A stretch of 64,000 nucleotides of DNA from Carideicomes alvinocaridis (GTDB lineage: Bacteria > Pseudomonadota > Alphaproteobacteria > Rhodobacterales > Rhodobacteraceae). The stretch covers positions 248,001 to 312,000 of the forward strand of contig SRJI02000001.1 in assembly GCA_005473895.2 (NCBI GenBank). Reading direction: 5' to 3'. A program made the position numbers and the translations under genes. Of this stretch, positions 1 through 9,123 are shown piece by piece. Each line of letters begins with the position of its first letter. Position 1 is the first letter of the stretch. The notes beneath the pieces are model-generated. The model was not told where the DNA came from. It ran no database searches and worked only from the letters and a program-made list of their open reading frames with translations.

Positions 1-1
1 C

Positions 2-181
2 TACGGGATGCGCGGCGGCAAGGCGAAGATCAAGGTCCGACGTGCACTGTTGTACTACGCGCTCAGGCGTCTCGGCCTCGACACCGATCCTGACGCAAGG
101 AAGCCGCAGGATCAGCAGATCGTGCTTTTGAACCGCGAGACACTTGGGAATCAGCGCGATCAGCGTCGAACGCAGCTCTGA
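2..181 (+). CDS. C-terminal end of an unidentified protein (cut by window start)
   Basis: An open frame runs from the window edge to a TGA at 179-181 and encodes 59 residues rich in Arg, Leu and Gln. It has no recognisable motif; one stretch reads RRALLYYALRRLGLDTD. It ends 46 bases before the first helicase gene on the same strand, so it may be the upstream member of the defence operon. The frame and its position support a real gene end. The function is unknown and the fragment is too short to classify. Confidence 0.45.
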   Translation, partial: YGMRGGKAKIKVRRALLYYALRRLGLDTDPDARKPQDQQIVLLNRETLGNQRDQRRTQL

Positions 182-227
182 ATACGACAGCAACGCAAGA
201 CATTGTTCGGTAGGGAATTCTGTAGCC

Positions 228-2102
228 ATGAATATTGCCGCGAAAGCTCCGCAAGATACAGGCTGGGATGCAGATCAGCACGCGGTAATCGAGGCGGAAA
301 CGGATGCCCGGCTAGTCGTTGAGGCGGGGCCCGGAACCGGAAAGACAGCCGTCGCCTGCGCGCGCCTCGCGCACCTGATCAACGAAGAGAATATTGAGGC
401 CAGCAATACCTGGATGATCAGCTTCACGCGGACAGCGGTGGCGGAAATCCGTGCACGGCTGCATTCCTACGTTGGCGATGCATCCTTTGCCATCCGGATA
501 GCTACCATCGACTCGCATGCGTGGTCCATCCACTCCGGACACGACCCGAATGCGAGGCTGACCGGTTCCTACGAAGAGAACATTACCCGCGTCATCGAGC
601 TGTTGAAATCTGATGAGGACGTGGCAGACGAACTGGCGCAGATCGAGCACGTCGTCATTGACGAGGCGCAGGACCTCGTTGGGCAGCGAGCGGATTTGAT
701 CGAGGCTCTGGTGAATCGGCTGCCATCGGACTGCGGAGTCACGGTGTTCGCCGACGAGGCCCAGGCGATCTATGGCTTCTCCGACGACAGCAACGGACGT
801 CGCAAGAGCGGAGCCTCAAAACCTGGCAAGCCGCTCCTCGACCGCTTGCGAGGCGTGAAGGCACTGGGCTTCACCACTCTTGCCCTTAGGGAGATTTATC
901 GCACGTCCTCCCCTGGGCTTCGCAAGATCTTCTCCGAGTTACGGAGTGATGTGCTCGACAAGCAAAAGCACCGCGACGGGTTGCACGGCCAGACAGCGGA
1001 GAGAATCCGGGAGCTGGCGGACCAGCAAGGGCTGAAGTGGAGGCAAATGAAGGTTGCGGACTTCAAGAGCGATGACCTTCTGCTCTTCCGAACTCGTGCC
1101 GAAGTCCTGATGGCATCGCAATTCTGTGACCTTCCACATCGGTTGCGCCTGTCAGGGTATGGGGTAACGCTGCCGGCATGGCTGGCGATCTGTTTCGCGG
1201 ATTTTGTTGACCCGTTTGTTGCCCAACGACGCTTTCTGGATCTCTGGGCAGCGCGCATCGAGAACAAGGCTGCGCCGCATTATGGTCCAGCTGAGGCGTG
1301 GGAACACCTCGTGCGCGTTGCCGGCCGTAAGGACGGCTCTGTCGATATGCAGAGGCTGAGACGGCGCCTTGGTCAGGCGCGCCCCCCTGTCGAGTTGACG
1401 CTCCCTGAATACGGCCTCCACGGACCGATCGTCGGAACGATACACGCCAGCAAAGGTCGCGAGGCCAGCAACGTCGTTTTGCTGCTGCCGAACGGCGCAG
1501 AGTTCGAGAGCATCGAGGACGAAATTGAAGAAACGCGTGTGCTCTTCGTCGGAGCCACGCGTGCGCGCGCATCACTGATCGTCGGGGAGAGCAACGCCTT
1601 CAGAGCCTCAACATTGGCATCAGGACGGGTTCACCGTTCGGCCAGAAACGGCAAATCGACGATGGTCGAGATCGGCCGTGACGGCGACATCTCTGCGCGC
1701 GGTCTCGTCGGTCGCAGCGAATTCAGCGCAGCCGACGCCGCGGCAGGACAGGCATTTCTCACCAAGGTCGCCGATGTCGTAACGACCTACAAGCTGGAAG
1801 CGGATGCCGATCTCGATTGGCGCTACAGGATCCGAGCTGGCAGCGAGGGCCCTCGCGTCGGTGCCATGTCGCGCAACCTCACGTACGACCTGTGGGAGAT
1901 ACTGTCGAACAGGAACCAGAAGAACAGCCACAGGCCGCCGGGCTATGTAAATCACGTGAGAGGTCAGGGCTGTGCAACAATTGTCCTGAGTCCGGACGAC
2001 AATGACCTTGAGACACTGAATGAACCATGGGCTTCCTCCGGTTTCGTCCTGACGCCGAGAATTGCTGCGTTCCCCCCCTTCTTCTTTTCGGGCCGGAGGT
2101 AG
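228..2102 (+). CDS. UvrD-family superfamily-1 helicase, first of two tandem paralogues
   Basis: This 624-residue protein is a predicted ATP-dependent DNA helicase. Walker A is GPGTGKT at about residues 34-40. Walker B is DEAQDL at 145-150, followed by ADEAQAIYGF from 175, a TIHASKGRE motif near 404 and RVLFVGATRAR near 437, all typical of UvrD/Rep/PcrA. It is short for the family (full-length UvrD is about 700 residues). The C-terminal 150 residues match no domain I know but are shared with the next gene. The ATG at 228 was chosen because the protein then aligns with the paralogue just upstream of Walker A; an in-frame ATG at 144 would overlap the preceding gene. Context points to antiphage defence. 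Confidence 0.85.
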   Translation: MNIAAKAPQDTGWDADQHAVIEAETDARLVVEAGPGTGKTAVACARLAHLINEENIEASNTWMISFTRTAVAEIRARLHSYVGDASFAIRIATIDSHAWSIHSGHDPNARLTGSYEENITRVIELLKSDEDVADELAQIEHVVIDEAQDLVGQRADLIEALVNRLPSDCGVTVFADEAQAIYGFSDDSNGRRKSGASKPGKPLLDRLRGVKALGFTTLALREIYRTSSPGLRKIFSELRSDVLDKQKHRDGLHGQTAERIRELADQQGLKWRQMKVADFKSDDLLLFRTRAEVLMASQFCDLPHRLRLSGYGVTLPAWLAICFADFVDPFVAQRRFLDLWAARIENKAAPHYGPAEAWEHLVRVAGRKDGSVDMQRLRRRLGQARPPVELTLPEYGLHGPIVGTIHASKGREASNVVLLLPNGAEFESIEDEIEETRVLFVGATRARASLIVGESNAFRASTLASGRVHRSARNGKSTMVEIGRDGDISARGLVGRSEFSAADAAAGQAFLTKVADVVTTYKLEADADLDWRYRIRAGSEGPRVGAMSRNLTYDLWEILSNRNQKNSHRPPGYVNHVRGQGCATIVLSPDDNDLETLNEPWASSGFVLTPRIAAFPPFFFSGRR

Positions 2103-2188
2103 CAATCATTCAGGACTGGAACAAAGAGGATTCTCTTGGATGCCCTGGTCACGTTGGTGACTCGGCTGAAACGGATGATGAGTACCCA

Positions 2189-4066
2189 ATGTCGGACGCG
2201 GGCACAGTAGCTGAAGCACGCCATTTGCTTACGGACTGGGACGCCGAGCAGATGCGTGTAATCACTGCGGACAGTGATGCTCGACTGATAGTCGAAGCAG
2301 GACCTGGCACCGGCAAGACAGCTGTCGCATGTGCTCGTCTTGCACACCTAATCACTGAAGAAGACATCGAGCCGAGTAAGATCTTAATGATCAGCTTCAC
2401 CAGAGCAGCCGCGGCGGAAATACGCGCACGCCTTCACTCGTACGTCGGTGAAGCATCCTATGCCATTCACAACGCGACAATCGACTCCCACGCGTGGGCG
2501 GTCCGATCTGGGCACGACCCCAGTGCCCGTCTGACGCGTTCGTACGACGATAACATCGAGAGCGTAATAGCATTACTCACGTCTGATGAGGATGTGGCTG
2601 ACGAGTACTCCAGAGTCGAGCATATCATAATTGATGAGGCCCAGGACATTGTCGGGCCCCGTGCCGAACTCATAGAATCAATGGTTGGGCATCTACCGAC
2701 TGATTGTGGGGTGACAATTTTTGCTGACGAGGCTCAGGCGATCTATGGTTTCTCTAATCGTAATTCCAAGCGCAGCATTCGTTCCAATGACGGATCTTTG
2801 TTAGAGAGGGTGCGCGCCGGAAAACTCGGGAATTTCTCAAATCTGCCCCTCGGGCAAGTTCATCGCACATCTTCGGCTCAACTAAAGACTATCTATTCGG
2901 ATTTGCGCACCGAGCTGATGAAGTCGGAGCATCAGGTTCTAGAGCTGCGAGATTGGGTGGCAAAAGCGATTGAAGATCTTTCTGCTGGTGACTTCGACGA
3001 ATTCATCAAACAGCACCCTGCAGATTCTCCGCGAGACCTTCTTGTCCTGTTCCGAAATCGAGCGGATGTTCTCGACTTTTCTCAAGGCCAGACGGACGCC
3101 CACAGTCTTCGCCTCTCAGATTATGATCCCGGGCTGCCTGCATGGCTTGCCCTGTGCTTTTCGCATTTCTTGGAACCTTTCGTGTCTGAGGAAAAATTTC
3201 GCGAGCTCTGGTTTGTCAATGTTGAAGGCAAGGGTAAGGCCCGAGAAGAGTGGTCCTCTGCGTGGCTATCGCTCCTGAAATTGGCGGGTCGTCATGATCG
3301 GGTGGTCGACATGCTGCATTTGAGGCGGCGTTTGGGAAAGGCCCGCCCTCCAATCGACGTAGCCCGATCAGAGTTCGGGTTGGAGGGTTTCACGCTAAGC
3401 ACGATCCACGCGAGCAAGGGTCGTGAGGCGGATGTGGTGATCCTGATGATGCCCGAGGCCCGCAAGTCGCGGTCGGTAGAAGGTGTCGTCGAAGAAGCCC
3501 GCGTTCTGTTTGTTGGTGCGACACGCGCCCGCAAGGAGCTTTATGTTGTGCGAAACAAGTCCTTGTGGACCGAAAGCCTAAATTCTGGACGCCTGTTCTG
3601 CTCCAATCAAAACTCTCGCGAACAACAGGTGTCTGTAGAAATCGGGCGGAAGGGTGACATCGAGCCAAGGTTGCTTGTCGGTGCGACTCAGTTCAAGTCG
3701 GCTGAGGCCGCAGCCGCTCAAGACTTTCTTGCCTCCGTCTCAAGCTCTGTCACTGAATACAATCTAGTCAAGCGATCAGACCGCGTATTCAAATACGGGA
3801 TTCACTTCGGCGAACCTGAAGCATGTGTTGGCATCATGTCGGGCAGCTTCTCGAGAGACATTCAAGCAATATCATTCCGACCTGGCGGCGTTTCTTTTAG
3901 AACCCCGAACCAGATAGGTAATGTGAAAGCTCAAGGCTGTTCATCCATTGTACTGGCGCCAGAGGATGGTAATGCTGAGAGCTTGCATGAGCCGTGGGCG
4001 TCCTCTGGATTTCTGCTTGCACCTAAAATTGCAGGATTTCCGTCTTACAGAACTGATCGGAGCTGA
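2189..4066 (+). CDS. UvrD-family superfamily-1 helicase, second tandem paralogue
   Basis: A 625-residue paralogue of the preceding protein, alignable end to end. It shares GPGTGKTAVACARLAHLI, the DEAQD Walker B, ADEAQAIYGF, TIHASKGREA, RVLFVGATRAR and the distinctive C-terminal EPWASSGF segment. The ATG at 2189 aligns with the start chosen for the first copy; the open frame extends back to 2027 across the first gene's end. An 86-base gap separates the two genes, and the DrmA-like gene starts 5 bases after this stop. By eye this copy is AT-richer than the first, so the pair is probably an old duplication or two separate acquisitions. Retention of both suggests separate roles or a heteromeric complex, which is inference. 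Confidence 0.85.
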   Translation: MSDAGTVAEARHLLTDWDAEQMRVITADSDARLIVEAGPGTGKTAVACARLAHLITEEDIEPSKILMISFTRAAAAEIRARLHSYVGEASYAIHNATIDSHAWAVRSGHDPSARLTRSYDDNIESVIALLTSDEDVADEYSRVEHIIIDEAQDIVGPRAELIESMVGHLPTDCGVTIFADEAQAIYGFSNRNSKRSIRSNDGSLLERVRAGKLGNFSNLPLGQVHRTSSAQLKTIYSDLRTELMKSEHQVLELRDWVAKAIEDLSAGDFDEFIKQHPADSPRDLLVLFRNRADVLDFSQGQTDAHSLRLSDYDPGLPAWLALCFSHFLEPFVSEEKFRELWFVNVEGKGKAREEWSSAWLSLLKLAGRHDRVVDMLHLRRRLGKARPPIDVARSEFGLEGFTLSTIHASKGREADVVILMMPEARKSRSVEGVVEEARVLFVGATRARKELYVVRNKSLWTESLNSGRLFCSNQNSREQQVSVEIGRKGDIEPRLLVGATQFKSAEAAAAQDFLASVSSSVTEYNLVKRSDRVFKYGIHFGEPEACVGIMSGSFSRDIQAISFRPGGVSFRTPNQIGNVKAQGCSSIVLAPEDGNAESLHEPWASSGFLLAPKIAGFPSYRTDRS

Positions 4067-4070
4067 GCTC

Positions 4071-7000
4071 ATGCAAGATAAATCACTGGACAGAGATACC
4101 GTCGCCTGTCGGCTTGCAGAGGACCTGATCGGGCCGCGAGGAGAGGACGAGGAACTGAGTGCACGTCCTTCCGATGTCTATCTCACCGGCATTCTATGGC
4201 CGCAGCGTACGGCGATGTCCGGGGAGGATGATGAACGTCTCGGGACCGCGGGCGCTGGCTCGGGCGAGGAGAGCGACGGAGAGAGCGATGCAGTCCGAAC
4301 CGGATCGATCCAGAAGCCCTCAGTTGCAGGCATATCGTTCAGCGTCGTAGCGTCCAGTGGTATCCCGCAAGTGCGCGTTTCGTGCAACTTCGCCACGTAT
4401 CGGATCGAAAAGCGCGACGACGTCGACATCTGGGTCCGCCAACCGCACAGGGCTGAGATTCCGGTTCTTGATCTGCCGCCCGGACCTACGCGTGAGATTA
4501 AGCTGGTGGAACACGGAGACGGGCTGCCTAACGTCTCGCTCAGTGTCCGATGCATCAATGCAGGTGAGTCAGTTCTCGTCACTCTCTCTCTCGTGAATTC
4601 GATAGTCCCAGAACAGGGTAGAAACGAGATCGAGGCTGCATCGCTGTTCCAGACGGCGCTTCGCGTCGAGCCTTGTGAGGGCACTCTGCTGGTGCCGAAG
4701 CCCCCCCGGCGCGCGGCGTCGCGGCATCAAGGTGGGGGCGACGTGCCCGCCGCCGTGAGTGACGAGGAAAGCGGAGCTCTGCTGTACAGGAACGTGGCCG
4801 AGTTTGCCGTCGGACATGTCTGCTCCGCGGAGTGGGAATCCTTGGACCACACAGCCGGAACCCGCCCCACTGCACGATGGGTCGGGACGACCTGGCTCCC
4901 TTCAGCGATCGTCGAGGGCGTCGATCCGAATGGCCACACATTCTTTTCCGAGCTTGGCAAGGACAGCGGGGGTTTCGATCCGCTTTCGGCTGAGGCACTG
5001 GCCTACGCCGATGCAGCGAACCTCGAGCAGGGGTTACAACTTTTCTGCGATGCCTACTACCGTTGGATAAAATTGCAGCGGAAGCGCCTCGACGACACGT
5101 CGGACGTGCGATCAGAACTGAAAGCCGTGGCTGAGGCGCATCTGGCGCAATGTGATCTGGCGCTTGGGCGCATGCGGGCATCGGTCGACCAGCTTGGCAC
5201 CGATCCGCGTCTGCGCCGCGCTTTCCAGCTGGCAAATCTAGCCATGCATCTGCAGCATTCCTGGGACAACTCAAAGAGCCGCCACGGGCCCCTGCGCTGG
5301 CGCCCTTTCCAGCTGGGTTTCCTGCTCCTCAGTGCGCCATCCTCGGTCATCCGTGATCACATGCACCGAGGCGTCATGGACCTCCTCTGGTTTCCCACCG
5401 GCGGTGGCAAGACCGAGGCATATCTCGCGCTGATCGCGTGCATCGCCGTGTATCGTCGGCTCTCGGATGATCCGAGTGACCACAGCGGTGTCTGTGCCCT
5501 CATGCGCTACACGCTGCGACTTCTCACTACCCAGCAGTTCGCACGCTCTGCCGCGATGATCGTGGCACTGGAGGCAATACGCTCTGGTCGCGAGTCGGCG
5601 CCCGACGGTCTGCCGCTTCAAGGTGACAAACCTTTTTCGATCGGCCTGTGGGTCGGAGGAGACGCTACTCCCAACAAGCGTGCCGACGCATTTGCTTCCC
5701 TCCGAGGGTCCTCGGAGGTGGCTTCGCCAAAACAGCTCGCCCGCTGTCCAGCCTGTGGCGAGAAACTGACCTGGTCGATGGCGAGCGCCACTTCACCCGT
5801 TGATGCCGAATGCAAGAACAGCACGTGCAAGATGCACGGGAAACTACCTGTCTTCACTGTGGACGAGGATGTCTACGACAACCGGCCGACGTTGCTCATT
5901 GGAACTGCCGACAAGTTCGCTCAGATCGTCCGCGAGAAGCGTACCAACGGCCTGCTTGGAGTTTCGGATGGCTCTCCGCCTGACCTCATCATCCAGGACG
6001 AGCTGCACCTTATCTCCGGGCCTCTGGGCACGATCGCTGGCGCATATGAGGCGGCATTCGATCTGATGTTCGCCGTGCGCGGACACCGGGCGAAGGTCAT
6101 TGGTTCGACCGCAACGATCCGCAGAGCGTCGGAGCAGGTGTTGGCCCTTTTCGATCGCGAAGCATTCCAGTTCCCACCGCCAGCGATCGATCACGACGAC
6201 TCCGGTTTCGCGGTTCGTGATCGGCGGCCGAAGGCTGTGGGGAGACGCTATCTCGGTGTCACAACGGCCGGTCGGTCGGCAAAGTTCACTTTGCAGGCAG
6301 TTTCAGGCTCCCTGCTGCAAACGGCGTTCGGGGCATTCAGCGATGATGTTCGCCGGGACGCCTACTGGACGCTCGTCGGGTACTTCAACTCGCTTCGCGA
6401 GCTTGGAGGTGCGCTCGTCCTCATGCAGGACGACGTCACAGACAGCATCGAGCTCTATGCTGATGCTCGCTCCGAGGAGAGAAGACCCCTCAGCAACGTC
6501 GAGGAACTGACATCCCGGCGAACGCAGGAAGAAATCCGCGGAATGCTCGACCTGCTCGACATCAAGGTCGGTTTCCCTGGCGCTGTTGATGCCGTTCTCG
6601 CGACTAACATGGTCAGCGTCGGCGTGGACATTTCCCGGCTGGGGCTGATGCTGGTCAACGGACAACCGAAGACCATCGCCGAGTACATCCAGTCGACCAG
6701 CCGCGTCGGGCGGGGAGACGTCAGCGGCCTTGTCGTCTCGGTTCTCAACAACGCGAAGGCGCGCGACCGTTCGCACTTCGAGACGTTCTGCAGCTGGCAC
6801 CGCACGCTCTACAGGGATGTTGAGGCGACAAGCGTTACTCCCTTCGCGTCACGGGCTCGCGACAGGGCGCTGCATGCGGCGCTGGTTGCCGCAGTGCGCC
6901 ACCTTGTTCCCGACATGCTCGACTCTCCCAGCATGGACGACGACGCGGAAGATCTGGCGATGAACCTCATCGACCTGCTCGTCGAGCGGGCGAAGCGGGT

Positions 7001-7268
7001 CGATCCGGAAGAGACTGCAGTCCGAAGAGAGCTTGAGCGCCGTCTCGACACATGGCGGGCAAGGTCCCCCACAGTTTACTGGAGTGACCACAAGGGAGGG
7101 AAATCCCTTCTCCAGAGTGCCGAGCGCGCTGCCGCTCGCCGGGCCGCCGGCCGCGACGCCGGTGCCGCCTGGCCCACCCTCAACTCCATGCGCACCGTCG
7201 AGGCTGGAACTCCCTTCAGGATGGCCGCCATCCTCAGGGCAAAGGATGACACTGATGAAGACCACTAA
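4071..7268 (+). CDS. drmA: DrmA-like superfamily-2 helicase (DISARM-type)
   Basis: A 1,065-residue helicase resembling DrmA, the core helicase of the DISARM antiphage system. Walker A is FPTGGGKTEAYL from about residue 441, the DExH box is DELH at 643-646, STAT motif III follows, and motif VI is QSTSRVGRG from 874. A CPAC...C-x4-C zinc-finger-like insert lies near residues 560-585, between motifs Ia and II, as expected for this family. The ATG at 4071 follows the upstream stop by four bases and removes an implausible 41-residue extension. The DUF1998 gene overlaps its 3' end. DISARM DrmA is known to act with DrmB on incoming DNA; the same role here is inferred. Confidence 0.8.
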   Translation: MQDKSLDRDTVACRLAEDLIGPRGEDEELSARPSDVYLTGILWPQRTAMSGEDDERLGTAGAGSGEESDGESDAVRTGSIQKPSVAGISFSVVASSGIPQVRVSCNFATYRIEKRDDVDIWVRQPHRAEIPVLDLPPGPTREIKLVEHGDGLPNVSLSVRCINAGESVLVTLSLVNSIVPEQGRNEIEAASLFQTALRVEPCEGTLLVPKPPRRAASRHQGGGDVPAAVSDEESGALLYRNVAEFAVGHVCSAEWESLDHTAGTRPTARWVGTTWLPSAIVEGVDPNGHTFFSELGKDSGGFDPLSAEALAYADAANLEQGLQLFCDAYYRWIKLQRKRLDDTSDVRSELKAVAEAHLAQCDLALGRMRASVDQLGTDPRLRRAFQLANLAMHLQHSWDNSKSRHGPLRWRPFQLGFLLLSAPSSVIRDHMHRGVMDLLWFPTGGGKTEAYLALIACIAVYRRLSDDPSDHSGVCALMRYTLRLLTTQQFARSAAMIVALEAIRSGRESAPDGLPLQGDKPFSIGLWVGGDATPNKRADAFASLRGSSEVASPKQLARCPACGEKLTWSMASATSPVDAECKNSTCKMHGKLPVFTVDEDVYDNRPTLLIGTADKFAQIVREKRTNGLLGVSDGSPPDLIIQDELHLISGPLGTIAGAYEAAFDLMFAVRGHRAKVIGSTATIRRASEQVLALFDREAFQFPPPAIDHDDSGFAVRDRRPKAVGRRYLGVTTAGRSAKFTLQAVSGSLLQTAFGAFSDDVRRDAYWTLVGYFNSLRELGGALVLMQDDVTDSIELYADARSEERRPLSNVEELTSRRTQEEIRGMLDLLDIKVGFPGAVDAVLATNMVSVGVDISRLGLMLVNGQPKTIAEYIQSTSRVGRGDVSGLVVSVLNNAKARDRSHFETFCSWHRTLYRDVEATSVTPFASRARDRALHAALVAAVRHLVPDMLDSPSMDDDAEDLAMNLIDLLVERAKRVDPEETAVRRELERRLDTWRARSPTVYWSDHKGGKSLLQSAERAAARRAAGRDAGAAWPTLNSMRTVEAGTPFRMAAILRAKDDTDEDH

Positions 7269-9123
7269 GTATGATTTGCAGGAGCTTAGACGTAGCGCTG
7301 TCGTCTCGACGTTTGGCCCCGGGTCTGTAGTAGACTTCAGGTCTGGAGGAGCGGCTGTGTCCGGGATCGCGGCAGGGCTCGAAGTTTGGGATAGTTCATT
7401 CTACCCGGCGGGCTTGGCGAATCCGCAAGTAATCCGCGAGACGCGTTTGCAGAAGAAGCTGGACGTCAAGGGCTTCAGGCTACCCCCCGTCACGCTCGAG
7501 CGCGGCAAGGACGACGAACCGGATACTCGGCGTCTTGTAGCTGTGCGCTTCCCGAAATGGCTGCAATGCCCAAGCTGCGACGTAATCAAGCCGGCGAGCC
7601 GATGGAAGAACGACCCCGGAAAAGCCCACTACTACTGCCCGTCATGCACCGAAAAAGCATATGGGGACAGCAAGGTTTTCGTAATTCCTGTTCGCTTCGT
7701 CATGGCCTGTAAGCATGGACACGTTGACGAGTTTCCGTGGGACTGGTGGGTCGGACACAAACCCGATTGCTCGATCGCGAATCGGGAAAACACTGACCGC
7801 CACAAGGGGCTAGTCCTGCGGTCCGAGAAACCCGGCCTTGCCGGCCTCATTCTCAGTTGCCCCAAGTGCGGCGCGCGTCGTTCGATGGACGGCGTTTTCT
7901 CGAAGAAGACCTGGGAACGTGGGCCGAAATGCCGGGGGCACAGACCTTGGCTGGCCGATGGCGATGAAACTTGCGGCAAGGAGCAGTACGCGGTGCAGCG
8001 AGGTGCGTCCAACCTGTACTTTGCCGTGACGGAGTCAGCCCTGAGCATCCCGCCCTGGTCTGACCGTCTTCAGGAAGTTCTGGGCGACTGGTGGAGTTCC
8101 CTGACGAATCTCGACGACCTGTCCAAGCTTGAGGAATACATCGGATTTTTGGCTAAAGGTGACTTGGAGAGCATCCTGAAGGAGCTCGAGATGTCACCTG
8201 CCGAACTGGCAGAGGCGATCCGTGCGCGCCTTACTTCATACGGACAGATGCGGACCGACGACCTGCGTCCGGCAGAATACCGACAATTCGTCACGGAGCC
8301 TGGTCGGAGCCGGACCCCCGACATCGACTTCGAAACGCGGAGAGAGACTGTATCTCCTGATATATCTCCGTGGATCTTCAGAGTTGTACGGGCTGTCCGC
8401 CTTCGCGAGGTACGTGCCATCAAGGGATTCACCCGGATCAATCCGCCTGGCGATCCCGACTCACCCGAAGTGGCACGGCTCTCCAAGGCTCCGCTTGAGT
8501 GGCTGCCGGCGATTGAAGTTCGAGGCGAAGGCATCTTCCTCGCACTGAACGAGGAACGGCTGACGACTTGGGAAGCCCGATCTGATGTCATCGAGCGCGT
8601 CTTCGAGTGCGAGAGCCGACACCAGGCAGACTGGAAGGAACGCTATGGCGACGATGCAAAGCCGCCGCAGGCGATTACCCCGCGCTACATGCTCTGTCAC
8701 ACCCTCGCGCACGCGCTCATGCGTCAACTGACGCTTGAGTGCGGATACTCCTCCGCATCCCTTCAGGAGAGGATCTATGCCGGGACGGGCGATGAGCAGA
8801 TGGCTGGGCTTCTGATCTATACCGCAACACCGGACTCCGATGGAACGCTCGGCGGGCTCGAACGGCAGGGCAAGGCGGGGCGCATCGAGGGCATCCTGCA
8901 ACGTGCTCTCGACGCGATCGAGTGGTGCTCATCCGATCCGCTCTGTATCACGGATATGATGGGAGCGATCAACAGCTACTCCCATTCGGTATGCCACGCA
9001 TGCTGCCTTGCTCCCGAGACATCATGTGAGGCCTTCAACAGCTTTCTTGATCGCGCGCTCCTGACAGGCGATGGGACGCGCTCGGGGCTCGGATTCTTTG
9101 AAGATTTGATCGTGAGGGCCTGA
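7255..9123 (+). CDS. drmB: DrmB-like DUF1998 protein
   Basis: A 622-residue protein with the DUF1998 fold found in DISARM DrmB. A zinc ribbon uses C105/C108 and C128/C131, and a second CPKC begins at 202. The DUF1998 core (LCHTLAHALMRQL, then LLIYTATPDSDGTLGGL) starts near 477, and a Cys-rich tail CHACCLAPETSC begins at about 580. The frame stays open far upstream, but an AAAGGA Shine-Dalgarno at 7241-7246 lies 8 bases before the ATG at 7255; ATG 7246 is the alternative. The gene overlaps the DrmA-like gene by 14 bases and the next gene by one base (TGATG), so the three are probably co-translated. DrmB usually partners DrmA. Confidence 0.8.
   Translation: MKTTKYDLQELRRSAVVSTFGPGSVVDFRSGGAAVSGIAAGLEVWDSSFYPAGLANPQVIRETRLQKKLDVKGFRLPPVTLERGKDDEPDTRRLVAVRFPKWLQCPSCDVIKPASRWKNDPGKAHYYCPSCTEKAYGDSKVFVIPVRFVMACKHGHVDEFPWDWWVGHKPDCSIANRENTDRHKGLVLRSEKPGLAGLILSCPKCGARRSMDGVFSKKTWERGPKCRGHRPWLADGDETCGKEQYAVQRGASNLYFAVTESALSIPPWSDRLQEVLGDWWSSLTNLDDLSKLEEYIGFLAKGDLESILKELEMSPAELAEAIRARLTSYGQMRTDDLRPAEYRQFVTEPGRSRTPDIDFETRRETVSPDISPWIFRVVRAVRLREVRAIKGFTRINPPGDPDSPEVARLSKAPLEWLPAIEVRGEGIFLALNEERLTTWEARSDVIERVFECESRHQADWKERYGDDAKPPQAITPRYMLCHTLAHALMRQLTLECGYSSASLQERIYAGTGDEQMAGLLIYTATPDSDGTLGGLERQGKAGRIEGILQRALDAIEWCSSDPLCITDMMGAINSYSHSVCHACCLAPETSCEAFNSFLDRALLTGDGTRSGLGFFEDLIVRA

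Noticed and set aside
2124-2137. AAGAG/CTCTT hairpin between the two UvrD genes as a terminator
   Set aside because: The stem is only 5 bp with no T-run, and read-through fits the operon layout.
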